NCBI RefSeq assembly: GCF_029784165.1
Contig: NC_073696.1
Span: 235,291,271 to 235,355,270 of the forward strand
DNA length: 64,000 nt
DNA from: Wyeomyia smithii
Taxonomy: Eukaryota > Arthropoda > Insecta > Diptera > Culicidae
Direction: 5' to 3'
Part shown: piece by piece, positions 33,583-45,115 of the stretch
How positions within the stretch are numbered: position 1 is the first letter of the stretch
Layout: each line of letters starts with the position of its first letter
Translations under genes and position numbers: made by a program
Notes under the pieces: model-generated
Databases searched by the model: none
Told to the model about the DNA's origin: nothing
Seen by the model: the letters and a program-made list of their open reading frames with translations, nothing else

Positions 33583-33880
33583 GAAGCCGCTCATAATAGT
33601 TTTAGACAGCGACAACAGCAGTCGTCCTACCTTAGCAGCAGCACTAGCATTGCAGTGGATACCAGTGATGGCGGAAAGCGGCCACAGCTGTGACGTAGCG
33701 ATGCATAGCGCACTAGTTGCAGCGGATTCCAGCAACGATAGCAGCTGGGCCAGCTGATGCAGGGACAGTGGATACCAATGGCAGCGTATAGCGGCCATAA
33801 CTGTGGCATGGCTATGGATAGCGCACTAGTTGCAACGAACCTCAGCATCGATAGCGGCAGATGCAGTGAGGCACTTTAGT
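33583..33880 (+). repeat. Right part of TATA repeat copy 2, with a 113-bp tandem duplication
   Basis: Continues the repeat interrupted at 32914. From 33653 a unit beginning CAGTGGATACCA repeats at 33766. Both copies share AGCGGCCA, GATAGCGCACTAGTTGCA-like and CAGCAACGATAGC-like segments. Confidence 0.7.
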
Positions 33881-34239
33881 AAAATGCAGTCTCTGTGCGA
33901 TAATGGGCACTAGTAAATGCATTCAATGAAAAGTTGACTCATTTGACAACACGTGAGCCGTCTAGTTTTGAGTGTTAATTCAGGTTTTCATTGTTTATTT
34001 TATCACAAGGAATACTTTATTCGCACTGTCAGTGATAACGCAAAGATGTGATCGGCGTCTTATTCGATACTAAAATGAACAACAAATTGTCCTTTTCAGG
34101 ATGAAATAAAAACTTGATTGAAGAGTTAATATTTTCTAATGAGTTAATTTACATTTTTAAATTTGTAAAAGTTATAAATTTTACTTCATCTCCGTGTCTC
34201 AGAACGTACTGAATTATTTTTTTGTTCAGTCATGAACAC

Positions 34240-34500
34240 GGCAGCCGAAAATTCCATTATCTGCATGAAAATCAATTTTTCGCATAATCAAAATTTAGGA
34301 ACAAGCCCCAACCATGACAAGCTACTTACTATATTATTGAAAATGGTCAATCCTTGTTGAAGCGCAAAGTTCGATTGATCTGATTAGTCAACGTTTATTT
34401 ACTAGAAAAAATGACTGACACACAAGAAACCAGGTTATCTTTTTTGTAAAAGTATTCTACTTCAACCTTGCGGTCGTGGCTTTGCACCCAACCCTCCTGT
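34240..34500 (+). repeat. TATA repeat family, partial copy
   Basis: TATTGAAAATGGTCAA and TTGATCTGATTAGTCAACG parallel the CCAAT region of copy 2. The right end AAGTATTCTACTTCAACC runs into GGTCGTGGCTTTGCAC, which recurs inverted at 55498-55512. Confidence 0.55.
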
Positions 34501-37500
34501 TATTTTTATTAAAAGCAGTCTGTTATTGAGTACTATTGTGTTCATTATCATCGTTCTAATAAATCTTATCGATTAACGATATTTAGTGTCTCTTCTATCA
34601 TTTGTTCGTGTTAGAAAGTCGAAAACAAATCGCAAAACATGCAAACGTTTCTCAATTTACACCCCTAATTTGTCAGGTGAACGTGTTAGCATTGTTTTTC
34701 AGCAGTTTAAAGTTTTAACTCTTTATTAGATTTACCGGAAAAAAAATTTTTTCAATCCTTCAGCTCGGTCAGGAAGAATCCCTTAGTTCTTGATTTATTC
34801 TTTTTTTTTTGTTACATAGGCCTTACTCTGTCATAGTATTCCGTAGCATCATGAACACACTCTCAACAATGTTCCATGCAAAATATCTTGCCGAGCGCTA
34901 ATGAATATAGCTGGTACCACTATATCAATTCGAAAAGGTAAAATTAAGTCATTAGGAAACCATATTTGTCTGAGCATAAACTCTCAAACATAAAAAATGA
35001 AAACAATTAACGAACAGTTAACAATAAGAAAACAAAAATTCAAAGAAAACTGTCTCGCGTCTGAATATGACACAATTAATAACCTGTATCGAACTCGGTA
35101 AATTGTAGTTTAGCATATATTAGGATTAAGACAGAGTGTATATTAAACTAAATGTGCTGAGCACTTAAAATGTAAAGAAGGAATAACAAACGAAGGAAAC
35201 AAAAACATAAAAAATATTAAACAAAGATGAAAACTTAGGTGTATCAATTAAAATGTACAAAGAACAGAAATTGTTAAAATAATAAGAAATAAAATATTGT
35301 TAATCGAAAAAAAAATCTCAAACATAAACAGCGAACCCTGAAACCGCATCAATTAGGCAGATATTTTCAAGGGAAGTATGTTTGCGTTCGTGATTCTGGG
35401 TGATTAGTTTCACCACTGATAATGTGCATTCTCTACAACGATGACTGTACGTTGTTCCGTCCTGTCTGGGGCTTGGTAAGATGATACTAACAGCAGTACA
35501 TTCCACCACCGGTTAGTCTTTGCAAACTTCGCCCTACAGAATGTCATTATGTTTCTGTTTCATTCCCATTCGGGGTCCCAGGAGGGAGAGAGAGAGGTTG
35601 GTTCCAGCTGCGATACAAGTTGGTTATAGCTGTTAGCATACGTTTGTTATACGAATATCATCATGACCAGATTTTACTATGCCGGAGAGGAGAAATTAAC
35701 ATAATATCATAAACAGTCACACAAACCGTCTGCTTTCGGGGACTTTCAGCGATGTTGTCGATGCCGACAGACAGTCTGCCAGACATGAATCGGTCGGTTG
35801 GCTGCATTAGTAATGTGAATTCATTAGTGAATGGTACTGTACTGACTGCTTCCAATGTTGATCCTGGGGATAAAAAGCACTCATAGGCCGCCACCGTCGA
35901 CGAGCGCAAGTTGAAATTGTGAATTTCAGATTCAGATTGCTCACCAAAGTTGGTAGCATTTTTTTTGCATAACTGAAACTAAAACACCAGACAGAAACTG
36001 AAACTAAGTCTATAGCAGAAAAACAAATCATAACATTTCATCGTTTCTAAAAGAACTCACAAAAACTGATTCGGACGAGTGAATACTGGTACAGATCTAA
36101 TTGGACACCGTAGAGTAATTCACTTCTCAAACAGAGAGGCATAAAAAAGTTAAAATGTTTCCACATGTTTCGCAGATTCCGACAGTTGCAAAATACAGCC
36201 ATTTGTTAGCGTGGGGAACCGCTAGCCGAAACCGGCTTTAGACGGTTCGCGGAAATTAATCATTTTGGTTATCGGGATGGTTTTACGAATCCGTTGAAAT
36301 AGTAATTATAAAATATGCACAGCCAATAGCCGGGCGGATGTGTTCCTGCACGGTGCATTCCGTCCGGAAGTTGCAACCAGCCTGCCAGGAATGGACCCGT
36401 GCTGCACCTGAATTTATGGAAGCATAAATTAATTTTGCGGAACTTTTTCATCTACTTGTTCGTTTTCCTCATAGTCTTTTTTTGTTTGATACTCTCCAAT
36501 AGACTGGCTAAATTTATCGTGTGTACATCGGGCATAACATGATACACACTAGCTGGTAGAAGAGAGTGGGCAGGCGAAGCACTAATTCGTTTTGAATCGA
36601 AAATTGCACGATGCATGCAAGCGCAGTCATAAGTGGTGCACTATTTTTTGCAGCACGTGTTGTTGATGGTCGTACGTAATTTAGTAATGATTAGTGGGTG
36701 TTTTACATTCCCGTTCTACCCAGGGAAAAATTTAAATCTCATTCTGTTTTAGTTTTATATTTTTACACCTTTTTTAACCTTCACAGTAAAAAAAATTTAC
36801 ATTTCTTTAAATGCACATAAATGGAGCATTGGTAACCATGTAATATTCCGTGTGGCATTATATTCACATGCAATGTAAATGAATATATTGTTAATTTGCA
36901 TGCATATTTATATTCAAAGCTTTAAGTTTATATCACATAACGTACAAATTTACATGGTTTCAAACGATTCTGTATTGTGCATTATTAAAGGTGTGAAATT
37001 ATATAAGTTTTTCACTTTATGTGTTAGAAACCGATATGTGCTTTCATTTGTATTAGTTGTAAATTTAATTTTTTGGTACTGTGTTGGTTAGAGGTTAAAA
37101 ACAACTGAATATATTACTCTGAAAGTGGAATTAAATTCGAGGCTCATCCACAACATTTTTAATCAAAACATTATCTGAACATGATTAAAAATGTGACTAG
37201 TGACCTCGAGAAAATAGTTTTAAAACGAGAGAAATATTTTTTTGTCGAAATTTCAGCAATTTGTCCAATTTACTTTATTTATTACGCAACAACACTCATG
37301 TTACGATGACACCATGCTTCGAGCATAGAAGCGTCGGGAGAATATTTATCACGTATTATCACAATGTTCCACCGGTAATAAAGACAGTAAAGTTTTCGCA
37401 TGCATAATGTTGAATTTTATCAGCAAAAATTCGTTGTGGGAACAATAAGGATTCAATTCCACTTTTAACGCTTAAAACTTGATGTTTCGTTAAGAGGCGC

Positions 37501-37600
37501 ACCATCATTGGTAGATAACAAAATGAACAAAGTTCGGTTACTGCTGCCTTGAATGCTAATTAACAATCGCTGTGGGTGCCACAGAATCCGTACCCAGAAC
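34500..37600. other. AT-rich region, no gene recognised
   Basis: 34930-35312 is A-rich and ends in a nine-base A run; it could be the 3' UTR of a non-LTR element, but no RT frame precedes it. 35.5-36.6 kb looks less repetitive. Frames of 60-82 codons have no motif. Confidence 0.4.
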
Positions 37601-37684
37601 GGACACGCACGCAGAACCTTTTGCCTGCGAACCTTTCGACCGCCTCGGTCTGAGTCAGCAGCAGGACGAATCTCAGTTCGTTTG

Positions 37685-38155
37685 CTAGTGGAGTCGCACT
37701 GAACTCACACATTCGGTGCTAATTGTGCAGAACGCACACCTGCCACATGTCAGGTAGATTTCCACGCTGAAAGTTATTTGCCCTACGGAGCACAAATAAC
37801 AACCTTGACTGTTTCCACCTGCATGCTGCGCCTTTACTCCTGCTCCTGCAGGAAAACTAGTTGGCAGTTTGACATTTGAATGCTTTTGTTCTTTCATCTG
37901 GTTTTGACTTTGATCAGAGCAACCTTGAACTTCGAGGCATATAGACACGTTTATAGCGGTGCAACTGCGAAAAATTCCGCTGGTAGCACCGGCAGCGCAA
38001 TCAAATAATATTAAACCCACAGAAAATTGCAACCATTTTTTCGTCCATCGTTGAGCATAAAAATAGCTACAATCACATTCCCCAAGCAGCATCCAGCGTG
38101 ACTCAATTTGGCCACTTTGGGGCCAGTTTGCTTTGCCTTTAACGAGCTTTATCAT
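37685..38155 (-). CDS. Unidentified 156-codon open frame, Cys-rich
   Basis: The minus strand encodes MIKLVKGKANWPQSGQ... to a stop at 37685, with about ten cysteines and a mid-region ATSGIFRSCTAINVSICLE. No signal peptide, domain or neighbour supports function. The local base composition is more balanced than the surroundings and few repeats are seen, so it may be host DNA. A frame of this length can arise by chance. Low confidence that it is translated. Confidence 0.2.
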   Translation of the reverse strand: MIKLVKGKANWPQSGQIESRWMLLGECDCSYFYAQRWTKKWLQFSVGLILFDCAAGATSGIFRSCTAINVSICLEVQGCSDQSQNQMKEQKHSNVKLPTSFPAGAGVKAQHAGGNSQGCYLCSVGQITFSVEIYLTCGRCAFCTISTECVSSVRLH

Positions 38156-38949
38156 AATGTAAATGAGCGCCCATTTGTATACACCCTGATGATGAAGTCG
38201 CTCTGCTGCTGGTCAGGTGCCGAAACAAAAGTCTTTTCACGCCCGAGTAGGCCATCCACCAGAGAAGTGGAATCAGCTCACGCGAAAATTACACTAATTG
38301 CGAATGCCTACCGTTTCTAATTAAATGTTTTCCATTTCAGGACTTAAGCAGGTAGGCGTTGTATGTTTCCACGGTTTCCACAGGTACAACAAGTCATCGA
38401 GTTTCTGTCGCCTTTGTGTCGAAATAAATTGGGTGCAAATGAGCTTGCAACAGCGACTTGGTTGGATAGCATCCTTATCCTTGATGCTATCCAAAAAATG
38501 GTTTCATTTTTGTAGTTCCACCGCATCGTTGTAAGTTTCGCTTATCTGGAAGCGTTTGCAATTGAAATGTTTCCCCCGAAAAGTTCTGATAATTCTAGTT
38601 AGGGAATCATGTCTATCAATATTCAAAAGCGAAACTCAAATGTTACGCTCCAGATCTGACATACTGTTTATTCAACACAGACTTCGCAGTCAACTATAAC
38701 TGCGCTGTTAGTGTGATACCTGGGGTAATCTTCTCAAAACAACATCCAGATTCATCACTCACCACGGTGACACAATTTTTTCTTTCTGTCGTAGTCGTGG
38801 AGGTAAACTTGGTCTCCGACAACAATGACTGTTACACCTCCTTCCTTACTCTCATGACCATAAGGACGTAACCGGCGCCGTTATCGATCAATACAAAATG
38901 GAAACCACTGAATTGTTGTACATTGAAGATAGTAATAATAATTCTAACC

Positions 38950-39097
38950 TTAACCCTCTAGTGCTCAGTGTCGCCTTCAGACGGTCCTCAGTCACACCTC
39001 TAAAAAGCTTCAAACAATTATTAAAAAATGTTCAAAAAGATCCATAATGATTTTTTCGAAGTCCGTCTGAAAATTAACTTGGGCACTAGAGGGTTAA
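38950..39097 (+). mobile_element. piggyBac-type MITE, family 1, copy 2
   Basis: TTAA at both ends (38950-38953, 39094-39097), with inverted ends CCCTCTAGTGCTCA and TGGGCACTAGAGGG. The inner sequence has CGTCTGAA facing its complement TCAGACGG, which extends the inverted structure. Longest, probably least deleted, of the three copies. Confidence 0.92.
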
Positions 39098-39244
39098 GTA
39101 GTGTACACGTGGTTTTTTGTGCAATTCATCACTACGTAAGATCTACTACGAAATGTGCGGTTGGCAAGTTTAAGCTCGAGCTATTCTCTAAACAACTTTT
39201 AGAATCTCAAAGAATCACAATTGATGGGTCGAAAATATTTCACA

Positions 39245-39395
39245 TAATCGGTGACAGCTAAAAATTAAAAAAAAAAGTTACTGTCGTCAAAAACGTAAAT
39301 GAAGTTACACAATGGGGCAAAAATAGCTCAAATAACCGGTGACAACTAAAAATCTAAAAAATACTACTGTCAAAAAGGTAGATGAAGTCTAAGAA
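39245..39395 (+). repeat. Two-copy tandem duplication, about 95-bp period
   Basis: CGGTGACAGCTAAAAATTAAAA (39249 on) recurs as CGGTGACAACTAAAAATC (about 39340 on), each followed by ACTGTC, CAAAAA, and GTA-ATGAAGT. Confidence 0.75.
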
Positions 39396-39756
39396 TATCA
39401 AAATTATTTTGCGTAAAAATGTATTTATGATTAGGTAAAAGAAAAAAAAAACATTTGTGAAAGGTTCCTAATAGGCTTCTCGATGAAGCTTTTTCATGAT
39501 GTCGGAACAAGAGTAGTGCATAACCTTCACCTCGACTTTTCGAATGCACCTCTTGGTTCTACCAACCAACTGTTTGCAGCTCAATCATTTTTACATCGAC
39601 AAAACTTAGAATTCCAGAGAAATCTTCGATTAGACGACACTGAGGCTGATGCATTGAGTTATGTATTTTGGGTAGGTGTTTTTTTATGCGTAATGTGATG
39701 ATGCGCTATTTAGCAAAAACACATACCTCCTATCAGCATGGTACCTATACCGTTCG

Positions 39757-39994
39757 CAGGGGCGACTCGTCCATAGGTGCAACCTGTGCATTGCACACGG
39801 GAACGCCAGACAAAAAAAATATTTCAAACGCAAATTTATATTCATATTTTATTGGTTTTTAGTTTCACTTTCAAATAGTAACAAATAGAAAGACTTGAGT
39901 GATTACGTGGACATGATTGTGAAACCTGCCTCTAACTGCGATTTTCAGAATTTGTAGTTGAACAGGCAGATTCAAAAGCCACGAGTCGCCCCTG
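39757..39994 (+). mobile_element. hAT-type MITE with perfect 8-bp duplication
   Basis: ACCGTTCG flanks it at 39749-39756 and 39995-40002. Its ends are CAGGGGCGACTCGT and the inverse ACGAGTCGCCCCTG. Length 238 bp, non-coding. Eight-base duplication plus CAGGGGCG ends are characteristic of hAT elements. Confidence 0.95.
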
Positions 39995-40252
39995 ACCGTT
40001 CGTTCTGGTACACATCTTGATTGATAGTCAAACTCGACTTGAACCTTTTTTATCAATTACTTTGACCAGCCTTCCACTACATTTCTTGCAAATAATGTTG
40101 AGATTTGCAACAAATTAGCTTTTGAAATGCTTTACAGTGCACTTTTTGCCGAGGTTTTTGTGCAGCACATCAAATTGTATAATGCGCTTACCCAATGTTT
40201 CTTGTTCCGACGCCATTTTGAACAGAGCAAAACAAAAAACATATACTGGCAT

Positions 40253-40524
40253 AAAGAGGAGAGAGAGCGTGAGAAAAAGAAAGAGTCAGACAGAGAAGAA
40301 GAGAGCGAGAGAAAGAAAAAGAGAGCGAGAGAGAGAGAGAGAAATAAAGAGCGAGAGAGAAAGAGAGGTCAAGAGAGAAAGAGAGAGCGTAAAAGAGAGA
40401 GAAAGACAAAGAGAAAGAGAATGAGAGAGAGAGAATGAGAGAGAGAGAGAATGAGAGAGAGAGAATGAGAGAGAGATATAACGAGAGAGCGAGAGAGATA
40501 GCGAGAGAGAGAGAAACAAATAGC

Positions 40525-40574
<50 letters not shown>

Positions 40575-41213
40575 AGCGAGGAGAGAGAAAGAGAGAGAGA
40601 GAAACAAAGAGAGAGAAAGGGAGAGCCAGAGAAAAAAAGGAGAGCGAGAGAAAGAAAGAGAGAGCGAGAGAGAGAAATAAAGAGCGAGAGAGAGAAAGAG
40701 AGAGCGAGAGAGAGAAAGAGAGATCAAGAGAGAGGAAGAGAGAGAAGAGCGAGAGAGCGAGAGAGATAGCGAGAGAGATAGCGAGAGAGAGAGAGAGAAA
40801 GAGAGAGCGAGAGAGAGAAAGAGAGAGCGAGAGAGCGAGAGCGATAGCGAGAGAGAGAGAGAAACGATAGCGAGAGAAAATGATAGCGAAGAGAGAGAAC
40901 AGAGTGAGAAACAGAGAGAGAAACAGCAAGAGAGAGAAACAGAAAGAGAGAGAAACAGAGAGAGAACAACAGAGAAAGAGAAACAGAGAGGATGAAACAG
41001 AGAAAGAGAGAGAGAGAGAAAGAGAGAAATGGGAGAAGAGGGAGGAAGAGAAAAATAAAGAGAAAGAGAGAGAGATGAAGAGAGAAAGTAATAGAGAAAG
41101 ATAGAAAGAGAAAGAGAAAGAGAAGGAGAGAGAAAAAGAGAAAGAGAGGAAGGGAGAAAGAGAGAAAAGAGAGAGAGAAGAAAAAGAAAGAGCGAGAGCG
41201 AGAGAGAGAATAA
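40253..41213 (+). repeat. GA-rich polypurine tract, about 960 bp
   Basis: Nearly uninterrupted GAGAGA/GAAA sequence on the + strand, with only scattered C and T. Open frames of up to 283 codons on the minus strand read as Ser/Leu/Phe repeats and are artefacts of low complexity. Confidence 0.95.
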
Positions 41214-42150
41214 TTTCCAATGGATGAAATTAGAATATCATTAAAATTTCCTGCTTATTAATCTTTAGAACTCGGAGCATTTTAAAATCAAACCGGCAAT
41301 TCAAATGCTGTTATTTGTTTCGACTATTTTTATTGGGAATAAAATTTTGCTGACATGTTGGTATCAACCATACATTTTTTTTTCGAAAAGACACAAATCT
41401 ACAACTTTGCCAAAGACGTCACACCGATCAAACTAGTCGTTCTGGCTTTAAAAATATTTGTTACCATCAATACCTTTTTTACCAACACGTGGTTAAAAAA
41501 ACCAATAGCACAAAATGACAACTTAGGCCCATAAGAACATCTGTCAAAGTTTCATCCAATTAAAAAAAAATTGAATTTTAATTAAAATTGAAATAATTTT
41601 TCTAGAACCTAGTTCTAGTTTTAATTTATTGAAAAGGTCGACCACGAGGCTAACGTAGAATTATGACAGCTTGTCTTATGTTAATATATTTCTTACAATA
41701 GGTTTTGGAACACATTTGATTGGAGCTAATTTAATGTAATGGAATTTTTTTTTTTAAATCTCTTCCAACTTTTTTTTCATTGAATGATTGGTAGATAGCC
41801 GTCAAATCAAAACAGAATAGTTGGATAAACTGAATCTTGCTCGATGGAAAAGTTGTTAAATTTTTAATTTTTTTAATATGTGGTTTTAGTATTAACAAAG
41901 CTGGGAGTTCATTGAATTATGCCTTTTTTCGGGAACAGAACACCTCCCTGGGCAATAGTGACGCCGGATTAAAGCTTGTTCAATTCCTCGACATTGCGGA
42001 TTGTCAACTGCAGATGACGTGGGATGATTCTATCTCACTGTAGTATTTCTAGCAGCGATCCCCAAAAATTCCTACATTTTTAAAACAAGATACTCCGTTA
42101 TATTATCCGTCCGCTGAACGGGACTTTGTCTTTTCCTTGACTATACCTCC
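41214..42150. other. AT-rich region, no gene recognised
   Basis: CCATAAGAACATCTGTCAAA near 41530 echoes CCATGAGAACATCTGTGCAA near 17489, including flanking CAAAATGACA. This marks a dispersed repeat. No coding content. Confidence 0.4.
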
Positions 42151-42154
42151 TTAT

Positions 42155-42628
42155 CTAAGACCCGACTATGTAACTTGGAAATAGATTTGAACGAATGAAT
42201 AAAATAGCGATGTGACGATGTACAAAACTGCTGCCTGTATGATGAAGAAACCCGTGTGATTGTCTCAAACACCTACGGAAAAGACTAAAGTCTGCACCAG
42301 GTGGCGCCGCGTAAGTGATGAAATGAAGAAATGTGAAAAATGGGACAGACTGTGCGCTGTTTGTAGGCATACAGATGAACGTTGCGCCTGAAGTACATTC
42401 GTTTTTTGTCAACTGTATAACCAGCAACACGCATATCGCTAGGATGACACCAAAGACAAGCGACAAAGCAGCCAAGCTCACGACTTCTGTATGTTTGTTG
42501 CTGAAAGAAGATGTAGTCAAGCACGCTGTGTCCGAAGCAAAATCGGTTACAGAACATGACATCGAGCAAGTTTGAATTATGTCAACTAGAAATCTGTGAT
42601 TGAGAAAATCGTTCAAAAACAGATGCAT
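42155..42628 (-). CDS. Unidentified open frame with one transmembrane segment; possible exon
   Basis: A 157-codon minus-strand frame contains a strongly hydrophobic run VVSLAALSLVFGVILAICVL (continuing LVIQL), flanked by charged residues (NKHTE before, TKNE after), as in a single-pass membrane protein. A good 3' splice site (CATCTTCTTTCAG) ends at 42501, inside the frame just before the hydrophobic run. So the real exon may begin at 42500, with the upstream codons spurious. Possible 5' splice sites lie near 42270-42300. No homology is recognised. It could be an exon of a host receptor, or chance. Confidence 0.28.
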   Translation of the reverse strand: MHLFLNDFLNHRFLVDIIQTCSMSCSVTDFASDTACLTTSSFSNKHTEVVSLAALSLVFGVILAICVLLVIQLTKNECTSGATFICMPTNSAQSVPFFTFLHFITYAAPPGADFSLFRRCLRQSHGFLHHTGSSFVHRHIAILFIRSNLFPSYIVGS

Positions 42629-42639
42629 TTAAAAAGTAT

Positions 42640-43480
42640 ATCATCAAGAGTTTTATGTTTTTAAATTACTATCATCGAAAAATAATTAAATTGATTTTTC
42701 ATCAGATTTAAACTTCATTAAAAAAAATATTTTCCATTCCTCCATTCTGGACTTTTTAGCAACAGTTTAGTTATAACTTCAGGTTTCTTTAAAAATTAGT
42801 TTAGGAAGAAAAATCATTTTTTTTAGTAAATCAAAACTTAACGTTCATTAACAAGTTTTCGCACTGATTTTTTTTTCAGCTAGACGCATTACAAGGTTAC
42901 ATTTGTTCACTACAATTCTCTTTCAGACAGTTTTTCTGTACAATCAAAGGTTTCTGAGCTACAATGCTTTGAAATGATAACCTATGCCAAAATACACACG
43001 CCTTCTTCAAAAATTATTCTTGAGTATAAAAAATTCCTCCACCTGTGAAAAATACGCAGTACGCAAAATAAGCCAAGTAGGTACGTGAGCAAAATTTCAT
43101 CTAAATATAAAATGGTCGATTGAATTTTTGCGAATTTTCAGATCATTTGACATGCAAACGCTCACCTGTTTTCCTTGTTTTAGGATTTTTATCAGTTTCA
43201 GTTTTCAAGAAGTTTTTATTCTCTTTAGCTTTGCCGCAGCATTCAGAGCTTATACCTCAATAAGTTCTATGAGTTTTAGTTAAAAATGTTTCTAGAGTCT
43301 GTAGATGAAGAATAGTTAGTTTTAAATCCAGGGTCGGTACGCGGACTGTAATTTATAATGAGCACCAATAATGTTTATGAAGATAGTTCATGATTTTAAG
43401 TATCTACGCGTCGTACTAGAGTATATTTGACAAGAAATTTAAAATGAAAATGCTAAAGGAAATCGGATCCATGCATCGCC
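42640..43480. other. AT-rich region, nothing recognised
   Basis: No open frame or bounded repeat that I can support. Confidence 0.4.
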
Positions 43481-43487
43481 AAGATTT

Positions 43488-43575
43488 GCCTTTCTTCTTG
43501 AAAGGTAGAGCAATCACTGAAAAAACCTTAAAAGTGCTCCAAAGGGTCGAATCTTGTATATCAATCGACTTAGTT
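43488..43575 (+). repeat. 5' fragment of the GCCTTTCTC repeat family
   Basis: GCCTTTCTTCTTGAAAGG, GAGCAATCACT and AAAAGTGCTCCAAAGGG match the left end of the 14873 copy. Confidence 0.75.
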
Positions 43576-45115
43576 TTTGTGAACTTTTTGACAGTTAAAA
43601 AAAATCTATCAAAAAAAGGACGATAAAGCTATGCTGAACTATCATTTCAAATACAGTAGGTTTCCGTTTTTGGCAACAAAATTTCAAATTTCAGTTGCCA
43701 AAACTGGAACCGTGCCAAAAAAGGAAACCATCAATAAATTCAATTCGAGACTCCAAAATTATTATGAAAATTAATTATTTATATAATTAAATGGGTTTTT
43801 AACAAAATTCGTCTTATATAACGTACAGTAATAACAAATTTTAAATTTGTCGTCACTTTTATTCTCTTGCAGCGCTTGTACAACAGTGTCTGACACGTCA
43901 AACTTTCTGTTCCATTTGAAAGCAAATAAGTGTAAAAGACGGCTGGTTTTAAATTATATATACGACAGTGCGTTGTTTACAGTTGAGTCAAATACACGTT
44001 AAATTTAAATTACCCATAAATAGAAGAAATTTCGCCCATATTTGAAAAATTTGCAGGATTTTTTATTGAGTAAAATTTTTACCCATTTGATGAGTAACAG
44101 CTACCAATTAGTCTTTTGATAAATTTTTAATTGATTTTCAAAATTTGAATTTTGCGCTCTGTGAAATATCACTCTAGGGGAACTGCATTAAATCACGCTT
44201 GCTTTATTTGAAATAAATTATGAAAATCATATACTTTGCGTGTAAACAAATATAAAAAAGAAGACAAAAGACCTCGTGGAGAATTTCATCGTTACAAAAT
44301 TATTGACAGAGAAGTCCCCACATAACTAAGCATATGTCTACGGAACACATGGGAGTAAATATGTTTCAAACCTGATCAAAAGTGAAAAACTCAAAGTAAG
44401 TCAATTTCGTTGTGTAGTATTTCATTTTGAAGTGTGATGTTTGCCTGATCACTTGACAGCTTGTCAACATCCAAAAGTTATGTTTACGGTCGTAACGAGA
44501 GGTTTGAACCGACCGCAATTGAACAGTTTTTTGTGGATGATAGTTACGCTTTGATACCGTTAGCTAAAATAAAACGTTTCGAAGATAAACAAGCGATTTC
44601 TAAATAGGACAACCATAGACATTGTCAAAGAAGGTTGATTGAACAGAAATGGGTACTTAGCGCGTAAAGTTTTCTCTCCAAATACTCTGGTGTTCGTCAA
44701 GATCAATGTTATGAAATCAAAAATATTTGTTTTTACAAGTTAACTTAAAATGAAATAAGTTATGTTTCCGGTAATATCCGGTTGAACGGCTTATATTACG
44801 TAAAAGTGCTAATATTTTGGGTTATATTGATGAAGAAAAAACCTTCCGGATTATTCCGGTTTCGTGTTTTATCGCTGTGTAAAAATAATCAAGAAATAAT
44901 TTTATTTTCGCTTCTGGGATAGTTGTAGCCATAGTTACTAGAATGAAACTTTATCAAACGATGGAAAAGTGTACCGAAAAGTCGTTTGATGATAAATTCA
45001 AATATTAAATATTAAAATATTAAAATTAAAATTCATCGCTAAGCCTGAATATTAAAATTCATCGCTAGGCTTGCCAGGCGTTTTGATTAAATGCTAATAT
45101 TTTTATACTCTGAAT
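43576..45115. other. AT-rich region; small inverted repeat at 43664-43728
   Basis: GGTTTCCGTTTTTGGCA at about 43661 faces TGCCAAAAAAGGAAACC at about 43713. CAGTAGG just before it is reminiscent of a pogo/Tc1-type end. Otherwise nothing is supported. Confidence 0.4.

Noticed and set aside
32500..33880. Histone gene cluster, suggested by CCAATCAG and TATATAAG
   Set aside because: No histone coding sequence or histone 3' stem-loop is present at any copy. Only the promoter resemblance remains.
40188..41220. Open frames of 179 and 283 codons reading as Ser/Leu/Phe repeats, and Arg/Glu repeats on the other strand
   Set aside because: They are translations of the GA-rich tract. Low-complexity sequence keeps frames open without coding.
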